Notes: generated by a model from the sequence alone, not told the origin. A DNA stretch of 64,000 nucleotides from Fluviicoccus keumensis (GCF_004217445.1 NZ_SHKX01000011.1:305163-369162), one strand, 5' to 3'; positions 24,543 to 34,055 are shown, counted from the stretch's first letter. Translations and numbers: made by a program.

Positions 24543-25745
24543 ATGCTCGCGAATCTTAGCAACAAACGTATTCTTCTGGGTATCAGCGGCGGCATTGCCG
24601 CCTATAAAAGCGCCGATCTGGTGCGCCGCCTGCGTGATGCCGGGGCGGAGGTGCGAGTGGTCATGACCGCCGCCGCGCAGCAGTTCATTACCCCTCTCAC
24701 CCTGCAGGCGCTCTCGGGGCAACCGGTGCATACCGAGCTGCTTGATCCTGAAGCCGAGGCCGGGATGGGGCACATCGAACTGGCCCGATGGGCGGATCTG
24801 GTCCTGATCGCGCCCGCCAGCGCAGATGCGATTGCCCGGCTGGCGGCGGGTCAGGCAAACGATCTGCTGACCACGCTCTGGCTGGCGTGTCCGGGTCTCA
24901 AGGCTCTTGCGCCCGCCATGAACCAGCAGATGTGGGCCTCCTCGCCAACCCGGGATAATGTAGATGAGTTGAAGGGGCGCGGCGTCGCCGTCTTCGGTCC
25001 CGCCTCCGGCAGCCAGGCTTGCGGTGATGTTGGCGCGGGCCGAATGGTCGAAGCCGTGGATCTGGCCCGCGCCTGCGCGGAGCTGTTCACGACCGGCAGC
25101 CTGGCTGGCAAGCGGGTGGTGATTACCGCCGGCCCGACCCGGGAGGCGATAGACCCGGTGCGCTATGTCAGCAACCACAGCTCCGGCAAGATGGGTTATG
25201 CCCTGGCGCAGGCCTGTATCGAGGCGGGCGCGCGGGTGACCCTGATCAGCGGACCGGTGCATCTGCCCACCCCGGACCGCGTGCATCGTCTCAATGTCAA
25301 CAGTGCGCTCGACATGCTGGCCGCCTCGGGCAAGGCCGTGGACGCCGGGTGCGATGTTTTCATTGCAACGGCGGCCGTAGCGGATTACCGCCCTGTCAGC
25401 GTTGCCGAGCACAAAATCAAGAAGGCCGGTGATGCCATGACCATCGAATTGGTCCGTAATCCGGATATCGTCGCGACCATGGCCGCTCGCGCCGATCGCC
25501 CGTTCGTGGTCGGTTTCGCCGCCGAAACGCAAAATGTCGAGGCGTATGCCCTGAGCAAGCTGCGCGACAAGAAGCTGGACATGATTGCCTGCAATGATGT
25601 GTCGCGGCAGGATATCGGCTTTCAGAGCGACGATAACGCCATGGTCATATTCTGGAACGGCGGCAGCCGCCGGCTGGACAAGGCGCCAAAGACCTTTATC
25701 GCCCGGGAGCTGGTATCCCTCATTTCACAACATTTTTCGCAGTAG
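24543..25745 (+). CDS. coaBC: Bifunctional CoaBC: phosphopantothenoylcysteine decarboxylase / synthetase
   Basis: A ~400-residue protein with two domains. The CoaC flavodoxin-like domain (1-~185) has GISGGIAAYK, an SADAIARLAAG segment and PAMNQQMW. The CoaB domain (from ~188) has ITAGPTREAIDPVRYVSNHSSG and AAVADYRP. It performs two successive steps of coenzyme A synthesis from 4'-phosphopantothenate. ATG 24543 is chosen over an upstream TTG; neither has a strong ribosome site. First of coaBC-dut. Confidence 0.95.
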   Translation: MLANLSNKRILLGISGGIAAYKSADLVRRLRDAGAEVRVVMTAAAQQFITPLTLQALSGQPVHTELLDPEAEAGMGHIELARWADLVLIAPASADAIARLAAGQANDLLTTLWLACPGLKALAPAMNQQMWASSPTRDNVDELKGRGVAVFGPASGSQACGDVGAGRMVEAVDLARACAELFTTGSLAGKRVVITAGPTREAIDPVRYVSNHSSGKMGYALAQACIEAGARVTLISGPVHLPTPDRVHRLNVNSALDMLAASGKAVDAGCDVFIATAAVADYRPVSVAEHKIKKAGDAMTIELVRNPDIVATMAARADRPFVVGFAAETQNVEAYALSKLRDKKLDMIACNDVSRQDIGFQSDDNAMVIFWNGGSRRLDKAPKTFIARELVSLISQHFSQ

Positions 25746-25751
25746 GACGCC

Positions 25752-26204
25752 ATGAAGCTCCAAGTCAAGATTCTGAATCCCCGTATCGGCGACGATTTCC
25801 CTCTGCCGGCCTTTGCGACTGCCGGTTCAGCCGGGCTGGATCTCCGCGCCTGCCTGGAGCAGCCGGTAACGCTGAATCCCGGCGATACGGTGCTGATCGG
25901 CACCGGCCTGGCGATTCATATCGCGGATCCCGGCTATGCCGGGCTGGTGCTTCCCCGGTCCGGGCTGGGACACAAGCACGGGATTGTGCTAGGGAATCTG
26001 GTCGGGCTGATAGACTCTGACTATCAGGGCGAATTGATGATTTCATGCTGGAACCGCGGTCAGACCACGTTTACCATCCAGCCGGGAGAGCGTATCGCCC
26101 AATATGTGCTGGTGCCGGTCATTCAGGCTGAACTAGAGGTTGTTGACTCTTTTGAGGCCAGTTCACGCGGCGCCGGCGGCTTTGGCCATTCCGGCGCGCA
26201 TTGA
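25752..26204 (+). CDS. dut: Deoxyuridine 5'-triphosphate nucleotidohydrolase
   Basis: A 150-residue trimeric dUTPase with all five motifs, among them AGLDLRAC, PRSGLGHKHG, GLIDSDYQGE, ERIAQYVLVP and the C-terminal SSRGAGGFGHSG. It hydrolyses dUTP to dUMP, keeping uracil out of DNA and feeding dTMP synthesis. Six bp after coaBC, so cotranscribed. Confidence 0.97.
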   Translation: MKLQVKILNPRIGDDFPLPAFATAGSAGLDLRACLEQPVTLNPGDTVLIGTGLAIHIADPGYAGLVLPRSGLGHKHGIVLGNLVGLIDSDYQGELMISCWNRGQTTFTIQPGERIAQYVLVPVIQAELEVVDSFEASSRGAGGFGHSGAH

Positions 26205-26236
26205 ATCCTTCAATAAAAACATGAAATAACGAGGGC

Positions 26237-28714
26237 ATGAAATTGGCCGTAAAACTGAAGTCCATGTACAAGATTGCGGCGCCTTTCATTGGCGGGATAC
26301 TGGCTATCCAGTTGATTGTTACCGCTGTCACCGTCACGGTAATGTCCAGGCAGCAGACAGAAAGCACCACTGAAAGGGCGGCGGAGTACGAGAAAGCGGC
26401 AAAAGGCGTCGTGAATGCCTTCCTTTCCAGCCAGGACCAACTGGTGTCCGGTATCGTCGCGGCTTCACCGGCTGTTCCCAATCTCAATATTCCCGGCGTT
26501 CTGGAGGTTCGCGTATTGCCTCCGGGCGGTGATATTCCCACGACGCTGACCTTTACCCAGCAGGATATGTTGCGCCGCGCCGTCGCCCAGCGCGGAAACA
26601 TTTCTCCCGAGGCCAGTCACCTGCCGGACGGGTCATTAGTCTTTAATCAGGTGCGGCCGTTGAAGGATGGCGGATTCCTGCTGGTCACGACATCCATGAG
26701 TGACTTGAAGAAGGCGGTGGAGGCCGTCGCGGGGAAGGGGGGGCTGGTTCTGCGCCAGCAGATCGGCAAGGCGGGCGAGAAGGCGGATATCCTCTCCTTG
26801 AGTCCTTCAGGTACAGGAAAGACAGTATCGGTTTCCAACAGCAATTGGGAAATGCAGATATTTCCTCCGGCCGGCCAGACGGATGTCCTTGGATTGGTTC
26901 TTGCCTTGCTGGCGTCGGCACTGTTGCTGACCCCGGGGTTGGTCATCGTGATGGTGCGTATCTACGATCGCAAAATCTCTGAAGATATCAACGTCATGCA
27001 TGCCCTGACCCGGAGCGAGGAACAGACCGGCGCCTTGAATCTGGACGTCATGCAGGAGCTGTGGTCGGTATTGATTGCATCCGCACCGCAAAAATCGACA
27101 CTCTCCGGCAACATTCGTACCCATGATGTCGCCGGTATCGTGCAGGCTGCCGAACGGATTGATACCGGGGCGACAGTCTCCCTGAACCGTAACGAGGCCC
27201 TCCAGGCTGATTCACTGCCCTTGGACGCGCCTGACAGCAGCGAAGATGTTTTTGCTGAGGCAGAAAAGGCAAGCAACGAGCCGGAAGCGCTCGAGTTCAA
27301 TCTGGCGTCGATTGAAAATGAAGTACTGGCAGCCGACTCTGGCGTGCCCAGCCGGATTTTCCGCGATTACGATATCCGCGGCAACGCTTCCACTGAAATC
27401 ACTCCGGCCTTGGCTACGCTGATAGGGCAGGCCATCGCGACGGAGGCTCGTGAGCGTGGCGAACAGAAAATTGTCGTCGGCTATGACGCCCGCCTGACCA
27501 GCGAAGTGCTGTCACAGGCGCTTATTGAAGGCCTGGTCTCGGCCGGGTGCGATGTAATCAACATTGGCATGGTGCCTTCTCCCGTGCTGTATTACGCAGC
27601 CCGCAATATCGGAACCGGCAGCGGGGTGATGGTCACGGCCAGCCATAATCCGGCGATGGACAACGGATTCAAGATCGTGCTTGGCAATCATACCCTGGCG
27701 GGGCCTGAAATCAGGTCGCTTCGCGAGCGCATCGTCAAGGCGGATTTTGCCAAGGGCGCCGGTACGGTCATCAAGAGCAGCGTGACGGATCAGTATCTTC
27801 AGCAAATCTCGGATGATGTATTGCTGGCCAGAACCTTCAACATTGTGGTGGATGCCGGTAATGGCGTCGCCGGACCGATGGTTGTCAGAATGCTGGAGGA
27901 TATGGGGTGTACGGTGAGCCCCCTATATTGCGAGCCCGATGGCCATTTTCCCCACCACGACCCCGATCCCTGCAACCCGCACAATCTGGAAGACTTGCTC
28001 AGTGATGTTGCGATCAGCGGCGCCGATCTTGGCCTCGCATTCGATGGAGACGGCGACCGCGTCGTGGTGGTCACGAATTCAACCCGCATCATTCCCAGTG
28101 ACAAGCTCTTGATGCTTTTCGCCCGCGAGGTGCTGGCAACCCAGCCCGGTGCAGACATTATTTTTGATGTCAAATGTACCCGTGATCTTGTCTCGATGAT
28201 CACCACGCATGGCGGTCGTCCCGTCATGTCGAAAACCGGACATTCCTGGCTCAAGGCTGCGGTTGCTGAAACCGGCGCCCCCCTGGCGGGTGAAATGAGC
28301 GGACATTTCATCTTCAATGACCGCTGGCAGGGATTTGATGATGGTCTGTATGCCGCCGCCCGTTTCCTCGAAATTCTGGCCGGCAGTGAAGGCACGGCTG
28401 ATGATTTGTTCCAGGAGTTCCCTGAACGGGTCGCAACTCCCGAATTGAAAATTCCCCTGTCCGATGATCATCGTGATGAAGTCATGCGCGGTCTGGTTGA
28501 ACAGGCCGAGTCGATTACGGATGGCACGATCAATAAGACGGACGGCTTGAGGATTGAGTTCGCCCATGGCTGGGGTCTTGTCCGCCCCTCGAATACCGGC
28601 TCATATCTGGTGGCGCGGTTTGAGGGGAACGACGAACAGGACCTTGAAGCGGTCAAGACACGTTTCCGGGATATGCTGATTCAGGCCGATCCCATGTTAT
28701 TGCTACCTTTCTAG
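26237..28714 (+). CDS. algC: Membrane-anchored phosphomannomutase/phosphoglucomutase (long AlgC type)
   Basis: An 825-residue fusion. Residues 1-~250 form an exported sensor-like region between two transmembrane helices (about 13-35 and 218-240). Residues ~250-365 are a low-complexity linker rich in Glu, Ala and Ser. The catalytic part starts near residue 368 (RIFRDYDIRG) and is of normal PMM/PGM length. Its phosphoserine is Ser469 in TASHNP, its metal loop is Asp603/605/607 in DGDGDR, and a sugar loop follows (GEMSGH). It converts mannose or glucose 6-phosphate to 1-phosphate for surface polysaccharide and LPS. Long forms of AlgC are known in Pseudomonas. The membrane part suggests that activity is placed or tuned at the inner membrane. 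It lies between dut and argB, as in Pseudomonas. Confidence 0.9.
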   Translation: MKLAVKLKSMYKIAAPFIGGILAIQLIVTAVTVTVMSRQQTESTTERAAEYEKAAKGVVNAFLSSQDQLVSGIVAASPAVPNLNIPGVLEVRVLPPGGDIPTTLTFTQQDMLRRAVAQRGNISPEASHLPDGSLVFNQVRPLKDGGFLLVTTSMSDLKKAVEAVAGKGGLVLRQQIGKAGEKADILSLSPSGTGKTVSVSNSNWEMQIFPPAGQTDVLGLVLALLASALLLTPGLVIVMVRIYDRKISEDINVMHALTRSEEQTGALNLDVMQELWSVLIASAPQKSTLSGNIRTHDVAGIVQAAERIDTGATVSLNRNEALQADSLPLDAPDSSEDVFAEAEKASNEPEALEFNLASIENEVLAADSGVPSRIFRDYDIRGNASTEITPALATLIGQAIATEARERGEQKIVVGYDARLTSEVLSQALIEGLVSAGCDVINIGMVPSPVLYYAARNIGTGSGVMVTASHNPAMDNGFKIVLGNHTLAGPEIRSLRERIVKADFAKGAGTVIKSSVTDQYLQQISDDVLLARTFNIVVDAGNGVAGPMVVRMLEDMGCTVSPLYCEPDGHFPHHDPDPCNPHNLEDLLSDVAISGADLGLAFDGDGDRVVVVTNSTRIIPSDKLLMLFAREVLATQPGADIIFDVKCTRDLVSMITTHGGRPVMSKTGHSWLKAAVAETGAPLAGEMSGHFIFNDRWQGFDDGLYAAARFLEILAGSEGTADDLFQEFPERVATPELKIPLSDDHRDEVMRGLVEQAESITDGTINKTDGLRIEFAHGWGLVRPSNTGSYLVARFEGNDEQDLEAVKTRFRDMLIQADPMLLLPF

Positions 28715-28725
28715 AGAGTGAACGA

Positions 28726-29637
28726 ATGGCTTTGTCGAAAGATGCCGCCCTGAATATTGCCAGGGTTCTGACGGAAGCACTTCCGTATATCCAGCGCTTC
28801 CATGGGAAGACGGTGGTCGTCAAGTACGGTGGAAACGCCATGACCGATCCCGAGCTGGAGAATTCCTTTGCCCGGGATATCGTATTGTTGAAAACGGTGG
28901 GTTTGAACCCCGTCGTGGTTCATGGGGGCGGCCCTCAAATTGGCGACCTGTTGAACCGGATCGGCAAGGAATCCCGTTTCGTGGACGGCATGCGAGTCAC
29001 TGACAAGGAAACCATGGATGTCGTGGAGATGGTGCTCGGCGGTCTGGTGAACAAATCCATCGTCAATCTGATCAACCAGAATGGCGGCCGGGCCATGGGG
29101 TTGACGGGTAAGGACGGCAACCTGATCCGTGCAACCAAGCTGTATATCGAGAAGCCCACTGCCGATGGCGGAACGGAGCAAATTGATATCGGGCAGGTTG
29201 GCGAGGTAGCCGGTGTCAAGACGGATGTCCTGGATCTGTTCATGGCCAGTGACTTCATCCCGGTCATTGCGCCGGTCGGTGTGGGCGATGATGGCTCATC
29301 CTATAACATCAATGCCGATTTGGTGGCGGGGAAGGTGGCTGAAGCGCTGAAAGCGGAAAAGCTGATTTTGCTGACCAATATTCCCGGTGTTCTGGACAAG
29401 GAAAAGCAGATATTAACGGGATTAACCACGCAGGATGTTGATGATCTGATCGCGGACGGCACAATCTATGGCGGCATGATCCCCAAGATTTCTTGTGCGC
29501 TGGATGCAGTCAAGGGCGGGGTCGTTAGCGCTCATATCATCGACGGGCGTCTGCCGCATGCTACCTTGATCGAGATTTTTACGGATGAAGGTATAGGCAC
29601 CCTGATCACGAACCGCAAGAAACAGAAGAAGACATGA
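28726..29637 (+). CDS. argB: Acetylglutamate kinase
   Basis: A 303-residue amino-acid kinase. The N-terminal helix (about 1-25, LTEALPYIQRFHGKTVVVKYGG) is the type found in arginine-inhibited hexameric enzymes. VHGGGPQI and the MIPKISCALDAVKGGV segment mark substrate sites. It phosphorylates N-acetylglutamate, the second step of arginine synthesis. It follows algC by 11 bp. Confidence 0.96.
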   Translation: MALSKDAALNIARVLTEALPYIQRFHGKTVVVKYGGNAMTDPELENSFARDIVLLKTVGLNPVVVHGGGPQIGDLLNRIGKESRFVDGMRVTDKETMDVVEMVLGGLVNKSIVNLINQNGGRAMGLTGKDGNLIRATKLYIEKPTADGGTEQIDIGQVGEVAGVKTDVLDLFMASDFIPVIAPVGVGDDGSSYNINADLVAGKVAEALKAEKLILLTNIPGVLDKEKQILTGLTTQDVDDLIADGTIYGGMIPKISCALDAVKGGVVSAHIIDGRLPHATLIEIFTDEGIGTLITNRKKQKKT

Positions 29638-29660
29638 AGTAAAAATGGCGTACGCCCGAT

Positions 29661-30338
29661 TCAGTTCGGGTGTCCGCCGGTGTCCGTGTCATATGTTCCA
29701 TCCTTGCGGCTCTTCTCGATGGCGATCAGACGGTTGATGATCGGGGCAAAGTCATTACTGACTTTATTCTTTTCATCTTCCTGGCTGCTCATCAATTGCA
29801 TCAGATCCTTGATTTGCGAGTCATACTGAACAATCAGGTCCTTTTGTTTGGCTGTGAGCGACTTGCCTGTCCGTTCGCTTTCAGCACCTTGTTCTACCAG
29901 TTCGGAACGCAATCTCTTGAGCCTGATCAGTTGAATGCGGTTGTAACCGATGCTGGTTTCCAGCGTGTCGAGGAGACGGTTACGGGCAGACTCGGCATCG
30001 CGTGAAGAGGAATAGAGCTTCATGATCCGCTCATCATCCATTTTCTGGCGCATCTGGGCTTCGCGGCGGGCTTTTTCTTTCAGGTAAATTTCATTGTTGA
30101 AGGCGGCGACGCGCCCGGTGACCTGCATGTTGCGATCCAGAATTTCGTATCCGCGCCGGACATGCTCCTCGGTGATTTGATCACTCAGGGTCGGTACGCC
30201 TTTTTCGTTGTAATAGCGATACCAGACATTCGATGCCGCTCGGGTCGAGGTAACGGGCGCAGCATAGAGTCCGGCGCTGATCGATAAAATCGACGCAGCC
30301 AGACAAAACCGTACAAAATATTGCCCTGCGTAATTCAT
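29661..30338 (-). CDS. Exported coiled-coil protein, DUF4124-like N-terminus
   Basis: A ~225-residue protein. The start at 30338 gives a clean signal peptide (NYAGQYFVRFCLAASI...GLYA); an upstream ATG at 30368 would add ten polar residues. Shortly after the signal comes VWYRYYNEKGVPTLSDQI, resembling the DUF4124 pattern. The rest is highly charged helix with heptad-like repeats (about 90-215), so probably coiled coil. It would lie in the periplasm. No function is known. It is divergent from the TauE/SafE gene, with a shared 66-bp control region. Confidence 0.65.
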   Translation of the reverse strand: MNYAGQYFVRFCLAASILSISAGLYAAPVTSTRAASNVWYRYYNEKGVPTLSDQITEEHVRRGYEILDRNMQVTGRVAAFNNEIYLKEKARREAQMRQKMDDERIMKLYSSSRDAESARNRLLDTLETSIGYNRIQLIRLKRLRSELVEQGAESERTGKSLTAKQKDLIVQYDSQIKDLMQLMSSQEDEKNKVSNDFAPIINRLIAIEKSRKDGTYDTDTGGHPN

Positions 30339-30404
30339 GAGTGGGTGTCCAGGTACAATTTTCATCATTCTTGTCAGTGCTATTCTAGTCAAATGGATGA
30401 TCCG

Positions 30405-31169
30405 ATGTCAGCAACTCAACTGTTGGTTTTATTTATTGTTTCCCTGATAGCTAACCTGTTGTCAGCGTTGGCGGGCGGCGGGGCGGGATTGTTGCAGTTG
30501 CCGGCGTTACTGATTCTGGGTTTAAGCTTCAGCACTGCCTTGGCAACGCATAAGGTGGCAAGTGTGGCCCTGGGGGTCGGCGCCAGTTTGCGGCATTTGC
30601 GCGGTGGCGGCCTGGATTGGAAGTTCGCCCTTTATATTCTGGCTTGCGGCTTGCCGGGTGTCTGGCTGGGGGCCAAATTGATCCTGAGGGTGCCTGAGCA
30701 ATTAGCCGAGTTGAGCCTGGGAGTGCTCACGCTGATGCTGGGGTTGTATTCGGCCATGCGGCCGGCATTGGGCCATGAGTTCCGTGAAGCGCACCGTGAT
30801 GGGCGGGGAATGGCTGCCGGAGGCGTGGTATTGGCCTTCATAGGCATGCTGAATGGATCGCTGACATCCGGAACCGGATTGTTTGTGACCTTGTGGCTCA
30901 TCAAATGGTTCGGCTTGGATTTTACGCGGGCTACCATATATACGCTGATACTTGTCGGGTTGTTCTGGAATGGAATGGGCGCCTTCTTTCTGGGCATGCA
31001 GGCTCCGATTGCCTGGGCCTGGCTCCCTCCGCTGATTTTGGGTTCGCTGGCAGGGGGGTACGCAGGAGCACACTGGGCGCTGTTGAAAGGCAATGGTTTT
31101 ATCAAACGCTCATTCGAAATACTGACGGTGCTGGTCGGGACCCATCTTATCTACAAGTCATTGGCGTAA
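30405..31169 (+). CDS. TauE/SafE family membrane permease
   Basis: A ~254-residue inner-membrane protein with about eight hydrophobic helices. The two-fold family pattern is visible: ANLLSALAGGGAGLLQLPAL and ATHKVASVALG in the first half, and GMLNGSLTSGTGLFVTLWL in the second. TauE/SafE proteins move sulfite, sulfoacetate or other organic anions, or have unknown cargo. Start 30405 (SATQLLVLFIVSL) is chosen; 30393 is an alternative. It ends 18 bp inside the end of the convergent GGDEF/EAL gene. Confidence 0.8.
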   Translation: MSATQLLVLFIVSLIANLLSALAGGGAGLLQLPALLILGLSFSTALATHKVASVALGVGASLRHLRGGGLDWKFALYILACGLPGVWLGAKLILRVPEQLAELSLGVLTLMLGLYSAMRPALGHEFREAHRDGRGMAAGGVVLAFIGMLNGSLTSGTGLFVTLWLIKWFGLDFTRATIYTLILVGLFWNGMGAFFLGMQAPIAWAWLPPLILGSLAGGYAGAHWALLKGNGFIKRSFEILTVLVGTHLIYKSLA

Positions 31170-33244
31170 TGCTCGGCGCGGGAAGACAGTAACGCCATCA
31201 ACTCCGGCAGGCGCAATGGCGGCTCAATGCCATAACCCTGTGCGTTATTACAGCCCGCGCCTGTCAACCACTCAGCGGTTTCATGACTTTCCACTCCCTT
31301 TGCCGTCACCTCCCAATGCATGAGTTGGGCCATGGAAATCAAGGCAGACACAATGTCATTGTCTTGACCTTCATTGCCCAGCAGGCATCGATCCAGTTTC
31401 AACTCACATATCGGCAAGGTTTTAAGCCAGACCAGAGATGATGAGCCGGATCCAAAATCGTCGACCACCAATCCGATTCCTGATTCTTTCAGACGGGACA
31501 AAAAAACCGGAGCCTTGTGCCGGTATTCAAACAATATGGATTCTGATATTTCCAGTTTGAACAATGACCTCTCGATTCGCTCCTCTTCCAGGATGCGCAG
31601 GATTTCACTGATGAAACGGTCATTGTTCAGGTTCATCGCCGAGCAATTCATGGTGATGCGTAATATGTGGCCGGCGGCGCTTAGGGTGTGCATGTCCCGG
31701 CAAATTTTCCGGGTTACCCAAGTGTCGACCAAATCGACAAATCCGTTGAACTCGGCAATATTGATAAAGTGTTCAGGCGTCAGGATGCCCTTTTCAGGAT
31801 GCTGCCAACGGATCAACGCCTCTAGGGCGACAATAGCGCCGCTGCCTAGGTTTCGGACCGGCTGGTATTGAAGAAAGAGTTCGGACTGGGTGATTGCCTT
31901 TTGCAAGTCATGCTGGATTTTCAGTTCGCGGTGCGACTTGTGCGACAGGTAGTCGCTGTAGAAATTCATGGTGTTCCGGCCGCTGCCCTTGGATTGATAA
32001 AGGGCAAAATCGGCATTCTTGATCAGTACATCCTGGCTTTCGCCATCGTAGGGGAACAGGCTGATGCCAATGCTGGTGGTTGTGGTTACCGCTCTGCCGC
32101 TAATGGCAATAGGCTCGTGCATCTTGTTGAGAATGCGGGCGGCTATGGATTTTGCTTCCTCAATATTGCCAATCGGAGCTACCAGGCAGAATTCGTCGCC
32201 GCCAATCCGTCCAATCAGGTCGTGACCCCGCAAGACGGTGCGCAGGCGCCGCGAAATTATCCGAAGAAGCTCGTCGCCGGCAGCATGACCCATGGAGTCA
32301 TTTACAGACTTGAAGTTATCCAGATCAATGAACAGTACCGCCAGCTTGCCGGATGATTGACGCGCGTCATGCAATCGCTGGGTAAAGGCATCCAAAAAAG
32401 CGTGACGGTTGTAAAGCTGGGTGAGGGTATCGTAATGCGCCAGCTGTTCCAGATGGCCGCGGGAATCGTGCATGCGCTCTATAATGGATTGCGTGTTTTC
32501 AAGGTGAACGGCTTGCTCATGAAATTTGCGTTGGGTAATGAAGGCCAGGAACACCACAGTCAAGAGCAGCAAAAACGTTAGGGTAAGGAAAAGCGCAAGC
32601 AGTAGCCTGCCGGCGTGCTCGGCATCGGTAAGGCTCGTGAAGGGAGGCATGGAGGGCAGATAGGCGCTGGTGATCATATGCCGGCCAACCGTCAGGATAA
32701 CGGCGCCAAACACAGCAGTCGCGGCCACTCTGACCAGGCCTGCGGATCCCGGCTTTTGCAGTCTGGCGGTTAAATCGAAAGCAAGCAAAAGCCCGACCAG
32801 GAAGAACAACGCCAGGGTGATTAAGAAATGCCTGGAAACAAGAATTCTGTCTTTTGGAATGCCGGTATCACTGGCAAGACCTGCCATCACGGAAAAGGAG
32901 AGCGTCAGCGCAAGCAGTGCGGCAGCCAGCAGCGATTGGAGGCCGGAGCGGGTGCCGTATGTACGGTTAATGAGTGTCATGCAGCCCAGCAGGGCAATGA
33001 AAATGAGAGTCCATGCGCCGTTGAATCCGGCCCAGCGTATGTTGAGGCCGAGTCTGGCCATCAGTAACGCGCACCAAAGTGCGGCCGCCAGCAACAGTGC
33101 GGAAGTTAGTTGCCAATGCCGCTGCTGCCCCGGAAGCTGTGTGCTAATGCGACTGGAGAGGAGGGCGTGGCCGAATAAGCCCAAGAACGCAAAGACGAAG
33201 CTTGCAATGATATGCGCTTGTGAAACCTGCCAATCAGTTGACAT
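31151..33244 (-). CDS. GGDEF-EAL c-di-GMP protein with seven-helix membrane sensor
   Basis: A ~697-residue protein. ATG 33244 is chosen because AGGA stands 6 bases upstream; the ATG at 33250 would touch it. Residues ~10-235 hold about seven transmembrane helices spaced like an MHYT sensor, but the Met-His-Tyr-Thr motifs are decayed. A coiled-coil stretch leads to a GGDEF domain with intact GGDEF (about residue 347), so diguanylate cyclase activity is plausible. The EAL domain has EAL at about 475, LEISES and DDFGSGSSSL, but the AEGVE motif reads AKGVE (Lys at ~649). In the phosphodiesterase RocR that Glu is important for catalysis, so c-di-GMP breakdown may be impaired. It adjoins the Pil-Chp cluster, where c-di-GMP and twitching often connect. 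Confidence 0.9.
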   Translation of the reverse strand: MSTDWQVSQAHIIASFVFAFLGLFGHALLSSRISTQLPGQQRHWQLTSALLLAAALWCALLMARLGLNIRWAGFNGAWTLIFIALLGCMTLINRTYGTRSGLQSLLAAALLALTLSFSVMAGLASDTGIPKDRILVSRHFLITLALFFLVGLLLAFDLTARLQKPGSAGLVRVAATAVFGAVILTVGRHMITSAYLPSMPPFTSLTDAEHAGRLLLALFLTLTFLLLLTVVFLAFITQRKFHEQAVHLENTQSIIERMHDSRGHLEQLAHYDTLTQLYNRHAFLDAFTQRLHDARQSSGKLAVLFIDLDNFKSVNDSMGHAAGDELLRIISRRLRTVLRGHDLIGRIGGDEFCLVAPIGNIEEAKSIAARILNKMHEPIAISGRAVTTTTSIGISLFPYDGESQDVLIKNADFALYQSKGSGRNTMNFYSDYLSHKSHRELKIQHDLQKAITQSELFLQYQPVRNLGSGAIVALEALIRWQHPEKGILTPEHFINIAEFNGFVDLVDTWVTRKICRDMHTLSAAGHILRITMNCSAMNLNNDRFISEILRILEEERIERSLFKLEISESILFEYRHKAPVFLSRLKESGIGLVVDDFGSGSSSLVWLKTLPICELKLDRCLLGNEGQDNDIVSALISMAQLMHWEVTAKGVESHETAEWLTGAGCNNAQGYGIEPPLRLPELMALLSSRAEHYANDL

Positions 33245-33250
33245 AAACAT

Positions 33251-33641
33251 TCCTTTGAAAGCCCAGAAGCAACAAGTTCACGCTTTTCGAACAATCATAG
33301 CGTAAAGACGATGCCACGAAGCGGGTCTTTGTGTCAGAATCGAACGGAGGGCTAAAGGCAAGGGCATGCGTGGTTGCGTCGTGTATGGAGAACCGGGGTT
33401 GAGGCGGAAGTGGTACATGTCCAACCTTGCCAACCGCATGAAGAAAAAACGCTAAGCCGTTGTTAAATAATTTAACCCTTCATGTTTCGCTCGGAGGCGG
33501 GTTGTAGCGCCTCGTCGAAAACTATGTTAAAACAAGTATGGCCCCCATTAAAGCAATCCTTGCATCATAACGAGGGGTTACTCTTGGTACTTTCCGATTC
33601 CACCCTGGCCTTGTGGCCTCAATTTTAGGAAGGCGGCTCCG
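33251..33641. other. Intergenic control region before the Pil-Chp cluster
   Basis: This 390-bp spacer separates the divergent GGDEF/EAL gene and pilG and must hold both promoters. I see a 15-bp palindrome GTTAAATAATTTAAC at 33462-33476 that could be an operator. A 29-codon frame at 33366-33455 ends RMKKKR but has no support beyond being open. TTGTAG at 33502 with weak downstream hexamers is a poor promoter candidate. There is no terminator with a T tract. Confidence 0.4.
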
Positions 33642-34025
33642 ATGGAAGAAAATTTTGACGGCTTGAAAGTCATGGTTATTGATGACTCCAAGACCATTCG
33701 GCGTACAGCCGAGACGCTCCTGCAGAAAGCAGGTTGTACGGTCATCACGGCGGTAGACGGTTTTGATGCCCTCTCCAAGATTGCCGACTCCAATCCCGAT
33801 ATCATCTTCGTTGATATCATGATGCCCCGGCTCGACGGTTATCAGACATGCGCGCTGATCAAGAATAATTCGGCATTCAAATCCACCCCGGTCATCATGT
33901 TGTCCAGTAAGGACGGCCTTTTTGATAAAGCCAAGGGGCGCATTGTCGGCTCGGATGAGTATCTGACCAAGCCTTTCAGCAAGGAAGAGCTGTTTGACGC
34001 CATTAAGCAGCATGTCAAGACCTGA
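33642..34025 (+). CDS. pilG: Twitching motility response regulator PilG
   Basis: A 127-residue single-domain receiver. It has the acidic pair DD (14-15), phosphoacceptor Asp58 in FVDIMMPRLDGY and Lys in TKPFS. PilG takes phosphate from the ChpA kinase and activates pilus extension, and in Pseudomonas also cAMP production. First gene of the Pil-Chp cluster, followed by pilH 30 bp later. Confidence 0.93.
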   Translation: MEENFDGLKVMVIDDSKTIRRTAETLLQKAGCTVITAVDGFDALSKIADSNPDIIFVDIMMPRLDGYQTCALIKNNSAFKSTPVIMLSSKDGLFDKAKGRIVGSDEYLTKPFSKEELFDAIKQHVKT

Positions 34026-34055
34026 GTGGATTGACGTCGAATTTCAGGGGGCAAC

